Shown here: piece by piece, positions 45,626-56,795 of the stretch
Layout of the letters: every line of letters begins with the position of its first letter
Position numbering within the stretch: the stretch's first letter is position 1
Origin: Topomyia yanbarensis
Taxonomy: Eukaryota; Arthropoda; Insecta; Diptera; Culicidae
DNA length: 64,000 bases
Direction of reading: 5' to 3'
Assembly: GCF_030247195.1 (NCBI RefSeq)
Contig: NC_080672.1
Coordinates: 182,959,234 to 183,023,233 of the forward strand
Program-made: the position numbers and the translations under genes
The notes under the pieces: generated by a model
What the model was told of the DNA's origin: nothing
Databases searched by the model: none
Seen by the model: the letters and a program-made list of their open reading frames with translations, nothing else

Positions 45626-46838
45626 TTAGCCATCGAAGGATACAATCGCTGAAAGGAGGGGCCATTTAGCAGTCAACTGCTTCAAAAATGTTCTTACTGT
45701 AGGGAGAAATGCTAACATAAGACTTTTAATAGTATCAGTTATATTGAAAGTTTTTATTATCCAGTTCACTATGTCCGAGAGATTGATAATTCCAGTGCTG
45801 TGATTATTCTCGAACTGAAACAAAGGAACACTTGGGAATTTTGATGTTCCTGGAAGTGCTGGGAACTCCTTTTTTGAGCTTAGTCCTCCGAGACCAGGAG
45901 CTACTTGCTTCGGTTTGGTTGCAACACTTCCAATAGATGTGACTTTCGGAGCCCCGTCAAGGGATACCTTCTGGCCTTTACAACGAACTTTAGGAGAGGA
46001 AATGTTCCTCCTCTTTTTATAACTTCTAGGCACCCTAGTAGATGTTCCCTCTTGTGGGTCATCAGCCTCGGTCTCGTTAGGAGGCAAGTGAGCATAGATG
46101 TTTGTTGAGGATGGTGGCGTAGCTTTCTTTAGTATTTCTGCGAAAGAACGTTCGGATCGCCCCACAAGGGAACGTTTTAGTTTATCCCCGCGTAGTTTGT
46201 ACGCGGGACATGCCGAGATATCATGCAGATTATCTGCACAGTAAGGACACTTCTCAGCATTCTTACTGCACGAATCGTCCACATGATTCTCACCGCATTT
46301 TCCACAGCGGGCCTTATTGCTACAATGGGTGGCTGTGTGACCCAATTGTTTACACTTTGTGCAATTCATGACCCGCGGCACAAACAGACGCACAGGCAGA
46401 CGAACCTTGTGAAAGAGGACGTAATTTGCCATAGCGGTTCCAGCGAATGTCACCCGATAAGACTTTGATTGGGGGTACGTTTTTGAACCATCCCCCGCAA
46501 CTACTACTGAGTGCAAACGCTTGCACTCAAGTATTTTCACTGGTTGAAGTAAGCGGTCTCTAAAACGGCCTACCCCGTACTGCAGCAGATCCTCGTATGT
46601 CAAACTCTCATCGGTGACAACGCCATCAGACATTTACAGTTGGAATATACACGTGATAGTCCTTCGTAAAGTGCTCGCAGCAAGCAATATCGTTTGCGTG
46701 CTTTGAGTTAGTCAGCACGACCCTCAGCCTGTCTGAGCGGACCTTGTTTATTTCGGTCACAGCCGAGAATCGTTCCGTCAGGTCTTTCGAAATCTGTAAC
46801 AGATTCAGCGATTTTGTTTTGGGCCGAAAGAAGACCAC
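45626..46838 (-). pseudogene. LINE ORF1 with zinc knuckles, one frameshift
   Basis: The minus-strand ORF 46633-45626 (335 residues) carries CTKCKQLGHTATHC, CGKCGENHVDDSC and a CPYC..CPAY motif, and a C-terminal hydrophobic helix region. The N-terminal part continues in another frame at 46838-46626, so a one-base shift near 46630 splits the gene. Jockey/I-type ORF1. It is the partner of the ORF2 fragment next to it. Confidence 0.8.
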
Positions 46839-47385
46839 ACAGGGACCGGTCGAGAGCTCTGGATATTATATGGGTCGGGGGAGAGCCTTGGGAGTCGATT
46901 CGATTTGGACGTCCGGGGAGGGAGCCATCGACACCGTCAACGCACGGGGTTAGCACCCGCGCAGACGGGAATAAGCCGTAAATGTGTCAAAAGAGGTAGA
47001 TTTTACTTATCTGTAAATTTGCTTCCCACGACGCACCAGTCCAGCTTATATAGCTGGCTATTGTTCAATCCTCACTACGCGAACAAAAGGCTGAGGAATG
47101 CGGCCTAACGATTAACATACGCACAAAAGAAAAAAAAAGTCCAAAACCTCGAGAGGTAGAGAATGTGCAAGACAACCTTCAACGGGGATTAAAACGATTC
47201 TTTATCTCACACTGACGGAGTGGAAAAAACACTTGCTTCTCGATAGACCGCTCGTAAACGAATGAGAAAATGAATATCCGAATTATTTAAAAGATCGAGA
47301 AAACTGACAGAAAAAGAAAAACCTCAACTTAGAAAGTTATTGCGAAAAAAAATGGCAAAAAGTCCATAGAGTAGAAAAGTTTTTT
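46839..47385. other. LINE leader region and AT-rich sequence, no gene
   Basis: 46839-46960 is GC-rich and may be the 5' leader of the minus-strand LINE. From 47100 on the sequence is A-rich without a clear feature. Confidence 0.3.
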
Positions 47386-48060
47386 TTCGACAAATACGAT
47401 TCGTGGCTGGGCATCGGGGTTTCTTTCATCAACGCGGACGACGAAAAAGAAAATAACAATGCAGACTCTACGCAGCTATCTACATCTTCCACATGAAGTA
47501 AGAAAAGTGGCCATGATCGCCCAAAACAATCGTTTCATCATTCTAGTGATCGAACCAAGCGTCGAAAAACCGAAAAAATCCGTCGACGATATGATTGTGA
47601 CGAATTAAGTTATGCTACTTAAATGAAACTAAGAGAGATGGGAAAATTTGAGGCAGCACAAGTCATCATCGATGTACCAGCAGGTTCTCCATCAAAAGCG
47701 ACCAATTATCGAAAATCCATTGCAGTAGAACCAGAAAAAAACTTTCACTGGTGATGAAGCTCTCGCACTCGTCGTTGAAAATAATTTGTCCAAAAGTCAA
47801 TACATTGGAATAAGATTTTTGAGCCGTACAAATTGTATCCCGGTTATAAGGTAGTTTTAAATGCCAAAAAAAAATGTTATCCGATGCAATCTCAGATAAC
47901 TGTCACAGAAATGAGTGCTTCCGTAACCTTACAAGAATTATTGAATCATACAACCGAACGAGTTTTGTTAGTTCAAAGTGTTGTTATCAAAAGCCTACAA
48001 TGCGATGAAACACATAAGTTTAACTTAATATGTAAATGGTCAAGGCTTCTGTCTGTCACG
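47386..48060 (+). pseudogene. Possible RAG1-like/Transib-type transposase N-terminal relic
   Basis: Fragments in order, across stops and shifts: RTKRRKTEKIRRRYDCDELSY, MGKFEAAQVIIDVPAGSPS, LSKSQYIGI, YPGYKVVLNAKKKCYP and VTLQELLNHTTERVLLVQ, ending LICKW. I remember this architecture from invertebrate RAG1/Transib-related proteins, in which this part precedes the first catalytic Asp. That Asp region is not present. The call is memory-based and tentative; it may be another transposase family. No termini were identified. Confidence 0.3.
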
Positions 48061-49076
48061 ATACATTTTTACGCATATTTCATAAGATAAGTCAGCAAAA
48101 ACAATAAAACCATATTCTATCACAACTGCACATTATTAAGGTCACTAAACCGCACATTTTTTCTATCATGAACCGTTTTCACTTTATTGTCATTTTGATA
48201 CGTCTGTCACGTTACACAATTTTCGCAGTTAGTTTGGAGGTTGCCCGACTAAACAGAAAAAGTTGTTCCGTTGGCCCCCAAATTTGCATGAAAACAGTTT
48301 TAATTTGAAACAAGGAAGAGTTTGAAATATAGTTTTCCTGAAGAAAAACTTTGTTTTCGATATTATGGAGTATTATCTGTCACGTTACAACCAGAATTTG
48401 TCACGTTACAGTTCTACATTTTCATTGAAGCTAGGATATCAACACAATCGTACACAAATCATCCTTAATCTAATAATTGAGTATTACCGGGAAATTTCAT
48501 GTTTATTTTGAAAAACATATTGGTTTTGATGAACAAACGTGAATAACTTTTGAAAAGGTCGTAATTTCACGAAGTAACATATGTCGAAATAAAATCCAAA
48601 ATAACTTAAAAACATCTGCATTTTGAAGGATAATTTTTCGTGAGCATTTTGAATTGACAACCCATTTTGAAATACATTCTATAACTAAATTATTTAAAGA
48701 AAAAAAAATTAAATAAAAATTCAAAATTAAAAGAATTATTGAAATATGTTAAAACTTTTTATTGTTATTTTCTCTACGATGCAATTATATTTTAAAGTTT
48801 TTTATTTGCAATTAAATTTTAAACGTGTTATGTTTTTTGCGTTTGGTATTTGTGAAGAGTTTATTAAAAGGGCGTATTTTTACTACTAAATATATTTGTT
48901 GACAAAAAAATCAAAATATTTCGGAAAATTTTTCTTAAGAGCATTTTGCTTCGAAATTATATTTAGTATTAATATTGCATAGGAAAATTATATTTATGAA
49001 TGGCCAATACTAAGAAATTTAGAAGAATATTTGAAGTTAAAAATGCTTTCTTATTAATAACTTCTTAATAGTGCAA
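48061..49076. other. AT-rich, no gene; repeated TGTCACGTTACA
   Basis: CTGTCACGTTACA-like words occur at about 48206, 48379 and 48400, and a related CTGTCACGATACA at 48053. Otherwise very AT-rich with only chance ORFs, leading into the gap. Confidence 0.35.
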
Positions 49077-49576
49077 NNNNNNNNNNNNNNNNNNNNNNNN
49101 NNNNNNNNNNNNNNNNNNNNNNNNNNNNNNNNNNNNNNNNNNNNNNNNNNNNNNNNNNNNNNNNNNNNNNNNNNNNNNNNNNNNNNNNNNNNNNNNNNNN
49201 NNNNNNNNNNNNNNNNNNNNNNNNNNNNNNNNNNNNNNNNNNNNNNNNNNNNNNNNNNNNNNNNNNNNNNNNNNNNNNNNNNNNNNNNNNNNNNNNNNNN
49301 NNNNNNNNNNNNNNNNNNNNNNNNNNNNNNNNNNNNNNNNNNNNNNNNNNNNNNNNNNNNNNNNNNNNNNNNNNNNNNNNNNNNNNNNNNNNNNNNNNNN
49401 NNNNNNNNNNNNNNNNNNNNNNNNNNNNNNNNNNNNNNNNNNNNNNNNNNNNNNNNNNNNNNNNNNNNNNNNNNNNNNNNNNNNNNNNNNNNNNNNNNNN
49501 NNNNNNNNNNNNNNNNNNNNNNNNNNNNNNNNNNNNNNNNNNNNNNNNNNNNNNNNNNNNNNNNNNNNNNNNNNNN
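49077..49576. other. Assembly gap (500 N)
   Basis: Exactly 500 N, so the size is probably a placeholder. ORF predictions across it are meaningless. The missing sequence should include upstream parts of the env-bearing element. Confidence 1.
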
Positions 49577-49653
49577 CCAAATAGAGAGTTACCGCGACGA
49601 CGACGAAAGAAAACTTCATAAGACTAAGATGCGTAGAATTTTGAACTAATACA

Positions 49654-49670
49654 TCTCTATTTCTTTACAG
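49654..49670 (+). promoter_or_regulatory. Predicted splice acceptor for env mRNA
   Basis: CTCTATTTCTTTACAG, a pyrimidine tract ending in AG at 49669-49670, lies 10 nt before the env ATG (49680 or 49683). Errantivirus env is made from a spliced subgenomic RNA, so this placement makes sense. The donor would lie upstream, outside the readable sequence. Confidence 0.6.
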
Positions 49671-51236
49671 GATTTCACCATGATGGACACCTTGATACTC
49701 TTAATCATTCTAACAAAATTTCTTGTAATTTCAGGAGACCAAAATTTTATGCAAATTCATGATTTAAACAACAACCCAGGTTTGTTGGCATTGAATATAG
49801 GATATGGCTTTTTACAAATCGGCGAGCACAAAATCTTTCATGTCATCAACCTTGACACGTATAAACCGATTTTTAAAAGGCTTGGCATTATAATAAACGG
49901 GCTGAAATCAATTGATGAATTTCAGTACACAGTAGAATCACTGGACATGAAATACAAGAATGCCCATGAAATATATGCCGAATTACTACCTAGAAACCGC
50001 AGAAAACGAGGAATATTGAACTTCATTGGAACCGGAATTAAGCAAATAACTGGAAACCTAAATAACGATGACTTAACTCTTTTAAATAACGATATCAATC
50101 AATTGCAGATAGACAATAAAATGCTAATTATCCAAAACAATGCGCAGGTAAAATTAATATTCAGTTGCAGGACAGGATAAATACTCTTATCAAAGAATTT
50201 AATAAACAGCAAGAAGAAATAACCAAAGGTATAGTAGCTGCTAGAACTAACTCCAGTAACAGAAACTTTAACTTCCTCAAAGAAATATTCAAGCTCAATT
50301 TAAATCTAGATCGCCTGTTGTTACACCTTCGAGACATTCATGAAACCATCCAATTAGCTAGACTCAATATTATTTCAGAAAGAATTCTTTCATTAGAATC
50401 GCAAACGTTGAAGAGATTTTTTTAGGCTTGAAAGCATTATTCTACCAATCAAAGTTAATATTTATTATTATAGTCCCTTTCTTAGAAAAATCAACATACC
50501 TCCATATTTTAGTAGATTACCACTCGTGAAGTTATAACCAACGCGATAAAACACCTACTTCATCACCGATCGCTGCCAACCCATCAATACGAAAATTTTA
50601 TGCAAACTCGACAATCTCCTCAAAGTATCTGACGACAAATGTTTTTCTAAATTACTGAAAGGATCATCAAATGCTGAAAGGATGTCAATTCGAATCCCAT
50701 AGAACCAACACTGAAGTAAGAATGCTAACAAGAACCACGTCATTTTGAAAAGTGTGACCAATATTACCTTAGACACAACATGCAAATTACCCAAAGAGAA
50801 ATCTAACCGGCACCTATTTGCTAGAATTCCACAACTGCACCCTTTACGTCAATGGCACTATATTTGCTAACTCTGAAATCACTATACAAGAATCACCCAC
50901 AATTATTCCCTTGAATGGGTTGATAATCGAAAAGCAAAAGGTCGAAACCCCACTGAAGTTGGAGGAAGTACACATTGCCAATAGACGACAAATGGAACTC
51001 ATCTCACACTACAAGACACAGACGTACACATCTATAAGCATTTCTAGCTTCAGTATCATTTTAGGCTTCAGTATCATTTTAGGCTCAATCTGCCTTATCT
51101 ATTTAATAAGAAAAAAACAGGTGAATGTAAAAATCTCTCAAAATTTAACCGACCATCGAAACAACACAGTTCACCAGGAACAAACGAACCAAGACGAACA
51201 AGCGAATCGGGACGATTCTTTTTCTCAGGAGGGAGT

Positions 51237-51862
<626 letters not shown>

Positions 51863-52836
51863 ATTTTGAGCCATGTAATCGAAGTACAAGGACAAAAATA
51901 GGGTTTGAGAATTGAGCTCGACTAGCCTTTCAAACTTTGCAATTACTAAAGGGTTCAAGATATCGCATCGGATGAGCAATCGAAATGAAAGTTCCCAAAA
52001 TCGATTTTTCAGCGGAAGAACGCCCGCCAGAACTTCTAAACTCATCGTATGTGTCGAGTGCATGTAACCCAAAGCAATACGCAAACAACAATATTGGATT
52101 CGCTCAAGTTTGATGAAATGTATGTTTACAGCGGAGCAGAAACAGAAACTCCCGTACTCCATCACCGATAATATCGTTGTTTGGTACAGCCTGATCAGGT
52201 CTCCTGGGTGGGCACCCCACCATGCTCCGGTTATTGTACGGAGAAAGTTGATCCTTTGTTGGCACTTCTGTTTCAGATACCTAATGTGGCATCCCCAGGC
52301 TCCTTTAGAGTCGTACCAGACCCCTAGCTGAGCCCTGGGGAAGACCCATGTAGCCAATTCTTGATGTCGATAAATCACCATGCGAAAAATGCATGTTTTT
52401 CGGACCGCAAGTTTAGCAAAAAGTTGTTTAGAGTCGGTGAAAGGCCATGCTGGTGCAGCTTCTCAGAAAGAATTGTGATAGAAATTGAATAAAAAGCCCC
52501 CTTTATATCTAGGAAAACTGATGCCATCTGCTCTTTGCTAGCATAAGCCATTTGAATATCTTTTGAGAGCAACGCAAGACAGTCGTTCGTGCCTTTGCCT
52601 TTGCGGAAACCAAATTGTGTATCTGACAGTAAGCTATTTGCTTCAACCCAATTATCGAGGCGAAACAAGATCATTTTCTCGAATAACTTCCGGATACAGG
52701 ACAGCATCGCAATTGGTCGATACGAGTTGTGGTCGAAGGCTGGTTTTCCTGGTTTTTGAATGGCGATGACCTTCACTTGCTTCCAGTCATGAGGGACAAT
52801 ATTACCCTTGTGTAGTGTAGACTTGCCGTATATGAT
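51863..52836 (-). pseudogene. LOA/I-like LINE reverse transcriptase relic, catalytic core deleted
   Basis: The minus strand gives the RT fingers first (PHDWKQVKVIAIQKPGKPA, SYRPIAMLSCIRKLFEKM, DTQFGFRKGKGTNDCLAL, SVFLDIKGAF), ending near 52375. It continues directly with the C-terminal region (LGVWYDSKGAWGCHIRYLK, GDLIRLYQTTILSVMEYG). The palm segment with GxPQG and the catalytic xxDD box is missing at the 52375-52385 junction. The right end is cut by the gypsy LTR. Confidence 0.8.
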
Positions 52837-53040
52837 TGTGTGGCAGCAACCTAACCATTAAGCACCATGACACTTGCGGTCGACATAACATAGTCGACCA
52901 TGCATGGCAACATTGTTCGAGAACAGGAAGTACCGCCATTACTCGTCACATTTGGATCATCGACGCTAAAGAGGTAAGACGCACTCAGGACCATTGCTGA
53001 TTGCTTCACTGGTTGATTCCTCATGGCGTGAAAGTTCACA
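52837..53040 (+). repeat. Putative 5' LTR
   Basis: Starts TGTGTGGC and ends TTCACA (TG...CA form), immediately before the primer-binding site. About 204 bp. The 3' LTR lies outside the window, so the limits are unverified. Confidence 0.5.
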
Positions 53041-53041
53041 T

Positions 53042-53056
53042 TGGCGATCCTGCCAG
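53042..53056 (+). promoter_or_regulatory. Putative tRNA primer-binding site
   Basis: TGGCGATCCTGCCAG begins with TGG, the complement of the tRNA CCA end, one base after the predicted LTR. TGGCGA-type sites occur in many insect Ty3/gypsy elements. The tRNA species is not assigned. Confidence 0.5.
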
Positions 53057-53394
53057 TATTTTCACTACATCTACAACGAACCAAAACCAAAATAAAAAAG
53101 CAAAAGCAAAAGGAATCAACCAGAAGCATGAAGCTAAAACTTATTTGCTCTAACGATCTTGATTTTATAAAATACTATTATAAGATAAAATGCGTTGGTG
53201 GCTTGGGGAAAGAAATACGTTGGAATTTTAGAGCAAATTAATTAGTTTTTGGTACTTAAGTGAAATTGCTAAGAAAAAATCCGTCGGAGAAAATGGCCGC
53301 TAAGTTGCCATCCAAAATCACAATGTTCAGCAAAATGAGGCGACAAAAAAAACTGGTCGCACGCACTGAGTGACACAGTAAGACCACAGTGTTC

Positions 53395-53617
53395 AGCGGA
53401 ACGGGACGTCCGCAAAAGGAAAAAAATGGTTTTGCGTAATTAGTGGCAAAGTAAGACCACAGTGTTGAGCGGAACGGGACGTCCGCAGGCAAAAGTACTA
53501 AGAGAGATAATAGTGGCACAGTAAGACCCTCCAGCGGAACGGGACGTCCGCCATAAATCGGTTTGAGTAAAAAGTGGCACAGTAAGACCACGGTGTTAAG
53601 CGGAACGGGACGTCCGC
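53395..53617 (+). repeat. Four AGCGGAACGGGACGTCCGC repeats in the gypsy 5' UTR
   Basis: The identical 19-mer occurs at 53395, 53468, 53533 and 53599 (spacing 73, 65 and 66 bp), usually preceded by CAGTAAGACCACAGTGTT. A degenerate unit lies near 53734-53764. Each contains the palindrome GGACGTCC and can form a GCGGA/TCCGC stem. Its position between PBS and gag suggests a regulatory array. Confidence 0.9.
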
Positions 53618-53969
53618 AGAAAATACTAATCCTGAGAAATAAGAGTGGTACAGTAAGACCACCAAAACAGCATTCACACAAGTAAAAAAATAGATCACTG
53701 TAGTTAGTAAAATTCTAGCTGTCGTACATTTCAAGCGGAATATCCAGTGTAACGGAACATCCGCAGGAAATTCCTTGATAGCATATGATATAGGCCATAA
53801 TATGATGCAACGTATTTCTTCAGCCCTTGCAACATCCACCACAATATTTCTTTTCACTTGATAGTAATGATAGTTAATTGATAGCAATTGATTAAACTAC
53901 GAAGATTATTGTACATATTCCGAATGAATCGTATATTTCAGATTGTTAGTTGAACAAAAAGACATCGAA

Positions 53970-55325
53970 ATGGAAAGCAACGGCAAGTATGTCCGAGCAA
54001 TTACCGTCCCAAATTATGAAAGCAGTGATGAAGACCGCAGTCCAGAAGTTGCGAATAACTCATTCGCTGACGCGGATTCTGAAGTGGGAACCAGTGATTT
54101 CGCTTGCACGCCATGCGATGAGGTTGGTAGCAGCGGTAGCCAAAGCGACCATTCTGATTCCACCAGCGATACCAACCCGGTCGGAGAACTGGAGAGCTCT
54201 AGGCAACCAGCTAGTAATAAGAGCAACAGCAGCGAAGCCCATGCCAACAGCACAAACAGCCCAAAACCGACCGGCACCGACGAACGACTTCAGAGAATGG
54301 AGAACGTGCTGGCGGATATTACGAAAGCAATGAGTTATTTCCAAACTATGAATACTGCCAAGGACACTGATCGGACCTGGAGCACTCCAGTCGCCCTGAC
54401 CAATCCTCCCGACACCACATCGTCAAGCGTCCGCTGGGACAACATTAAACCATTCCCCAGTGGAGTGGCAGCCAACAAAATGTGGGAGGAGTGGAATCGT
54501 TACATAGAGAATTTTGAGATTGCTGCTACTCTCAATAATGCAAACGATCCAGTCAGAAGGTCACAACTCCTATTCCTTTCAGTTGGTGAGGAATTGCAAG
54601 GAGTTGTCCGAGCGGCAAATCTAAGACCAAGCCTAACAGATTCAAACTGTTACAACGTTTTCGTGAGCAATATCAAAAATTATCTTCAGTCAATGACCGA
54701 TCCTGCGGCCGAACACGAGGCATTCTCAAACATGAAACAAGAAAAATCGGAGTCAGCGATTGCTTTTCATGCTCAGCTAATGGGAAAAGTCCGCCTATGC
54801 GAGTACAGTCCATCCGATCAAGACAGATTCGTCCGGGCCCAACTCCTGAAAGGCCTAAGAAATAAGGAGTTGGTTAAGGCTGCTCGTACATATGGATACG
54901 AAACCAAGTACATAGTTCAGGCTGCAACTCGTGACGAAGCATACCAAGCTGAAACAACCGTCGTGGATTCGTCAGAAGTGAATGCAGTTTACCGTGGTCG
55001 TCCCCAACCACATGGTCGACGAGACAATCAAAAACGTCCATGGAACAATAATTGGGACAGACAAAAATCTGCAAAACGACTCCGCGAGGATGAACAAAAC
55101 TTCCGACGTGACCTGAAGGATCGCGGTCGTCGAAATCGTTGCGCAAGGTGCAACCGATATCCTCACACAAACTATCCTTGCCCGGCGTTGAGAAGGAAGT
55201 GTAACTCGTGTCAGGAATTTGGGCACTATTCGGTTGTATGTCGGAAAACAATCATTCAGCAACTTGAAGCGACGAAGGACGCGCATCCTAAAGAAGAAAA
55301 CGAATCAGATGTTAATCAGGTATAA
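53970..55325 (+). CDS. gag: Gag polyprotein of the Ty3/gypsy element
   Basis: 451 codons from ATG 53970. An open TTG-led extension begins at 53943, but ATG is the natural start. The N-terminal third is Ser/Asn/Glu-rich and likely disordered. A capsid-like region at about residues 160-330 includes WEEWNRYIENFEIA. An Arg-rich stretch follows, then two CX2CX4HX4C zinc knuckles, CARCNRYPHTNYPC and CNSCQEFGHYSVVC, near 55140-55240. It packages element RNA. The stop (55323-55325) lies inside a predicted intron that would otherwise join gag to pol. Confidence 0.85.
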   Translation: MESNGKYVRAITVPNYESSDEDRSPEVANNSFADADSEVGTSDFACTPCDEVGSSGSQSDHSDSTSDTNPVGELESSRQPASNKSNSSEAHANSTNSPKPTGTDERLQRMENVLADITKAMSYFQTMNTAKDTDRTWSTPVALTNPPDTTSSSVRWDNIKPFPSGVAANKMWEEWNRYIENFEIAATLNNANDPVRRSQLLFLSVGEELQGVVRAANLRPSLTDSNCYNVFVSNIKNYLQSMTDPAAEHEAFSNMKQEKSESAIAFHAQLMGKVRLCEYSPSDQDRFVRAQLLKGLRNKELVKAARTYGYETKYIVQAATRDEAYQAETTVVDSSEVNAVYRGRPQPHGRRDNQKRPWNNNWDRQKSAKRLREDEQNFRRDLKDRGRRNRCARCNRYPHTNYPCPALRRKCNSCQEFGHYSVVCRKTIIQQLEATKDAHPKEENESDVNQV

Positions 55326-55413
55326 TTTTCAGTGATTTATATTTAAAATACAATTCGTAGATTTTTTTATCGGCCTTTGTCGTTTTCTTACAAAATCCGT
55401 TTTCCTATTGTAG
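55320..55413 (+). promoter_or_regulatory. Predicted 94-nt intron containing the gag stop codon
   Basis: A donor CAG|GTATAA lies at 55317-55325 and an acceptor TTTTCCTATTGTAG ends at 55413. Removing it deletes the gag stop and the last pol-frame stop (TAG 55411-55413) and puts pol (from 55414) in frame with gag. The two frames do not overlap: pol opens 88 nt after the gag stop, so ribosomal frameshifting cannot join them. Confidence 0.65.
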
Positions 55414-55500
55414 CATGTGTACGCACTCTCCCTAGCAGACGTACTTGTTACTCCGCTAGCGAATGACGGATCCCAATAGTAGCATGTCTGTAATAACATA

Positions 55501-56496
55501 GGGGAACATGGGGAGACTTGACCAAGCGCAAAATTCTATTTTCGGCTATGGCGTCTTCTATTCGATTCTTAATTTTTTTTCAAAAATATTTTTATACTTG
55601 TTTCGATCCCTTAAGGTAATTTTGAAAGTTTGGAGTAAAAAATCCTTTCCTTGCAGAAAATATTACGTGATTAATAAATTTGCATTAAATGATGTAATTT
55701 TTTATCAAACTTTGTATGGACATATCTACTCGACTACTAATTACTATTAAAGGACTAATATACCACCTTAATCCTTGTGAAGCAGTGAAATGATTTTACA
55801 TAAACTGGAACATTGGAATAGTTATTACTAGAATTCGCATGAAATTGAACGCAATAACTTATGTTGGGGAGACTTGACCAAGATTTTATGGGGAGACTTG
55901 ACCAAGTGGCGATCAGCTGAAGAAAGATACAAAATTCATAATATTTATTATGCTTTGGTATCTATTGTTAATGTTAATCACGCCATAAAAAAATCCCACC
56001 CCAAACATAAGCCTTTATATTTTAAAATTTGTAAGCAAAGCTGGCAATAGTAGGACTGATTTCGTGACGTGTGAACATGCAATGCAAGCAGTACAGTTAA
56101 TCCTTAAAAAGAAATGCATTTAAAAAAATCAAAATTTATCAAATGCAACTCTTTTATATTTTTTACTGCTACCTAAGGATCTCGACAATAGGGAAAAAAA
56201 TAATTACAGTATGTTTTATGTAATTATTTTTTGTTATGATTTTTCAAATTTCTCTTGGTCAAGTCTCCCCACGCCTTGGTCAAGTCTCCCCGCAATGGGG
56301 AGACTTGACCAGAAAAAACGATCACAGAAAAACTTTTGTAACTTTTCAAAAATTAAATTAAAAATTCTGCAAAAAATCATGAAGACGCGCAATAACTTTA
56401 CGCATTATATCTGAATGATTTTTGGGGGGTTAAAGGCTTTTTTAGAGATTTATGCAGTTTTAGCTGAAAACCTGGTCTAGTCTCCCCATGTTCCCC
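55501..56496. mobile_element. TA-type MITE with GGGGAACATGG ends
   Basis: TA lies on both sides (55499-55500 and 56497-56498); copies 1 and 2 of the LINE lack the insertion at this ATACGTAC site. The ends are GGGGAACATGGGGAGACTTG and its inverted relative (AGTCTCCCCATGTTCCCC). The phrase GGGGAGACTTGACCA recurs inside in both orientations near 55867, 55890, 56258, 56275 and 56297. No transposase. A TA duplication fits Tc1/mariner-type mobilisation. Confidence 0.85.
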
Positions 56497-56795
56497 TACG
56501 TACGTGGAACTATTGAGAACCAGAGCTACAGGTGCAAAGCCCTGGCAAAGGAGGATGGTTGTGATGATCCGGGCCGAGATCACCACGTAAAGCAAGGTAG
56601 GGCATAACCCCAATTCCAAGGCGTGAAGCGACCCGTGCCGAGGGATGAGTGATCGAGGGAGTGAAAAAGATGCTCGATCGTTAACGGAGCCTGTGGGGTA
56701 CCTGGGCAACCCCCACAGTAAGCGTCCCTTACCACGCTAATGCGGAGCTCTGGCGTGGACGACATATATTTCTCGCGCTACTCGTGGGACTTTTC

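Noticed and set aside
49065..49649. ORFs spanning the N run on both strands
   Set aside because: They consist almost entirely of N; no coding evidence.
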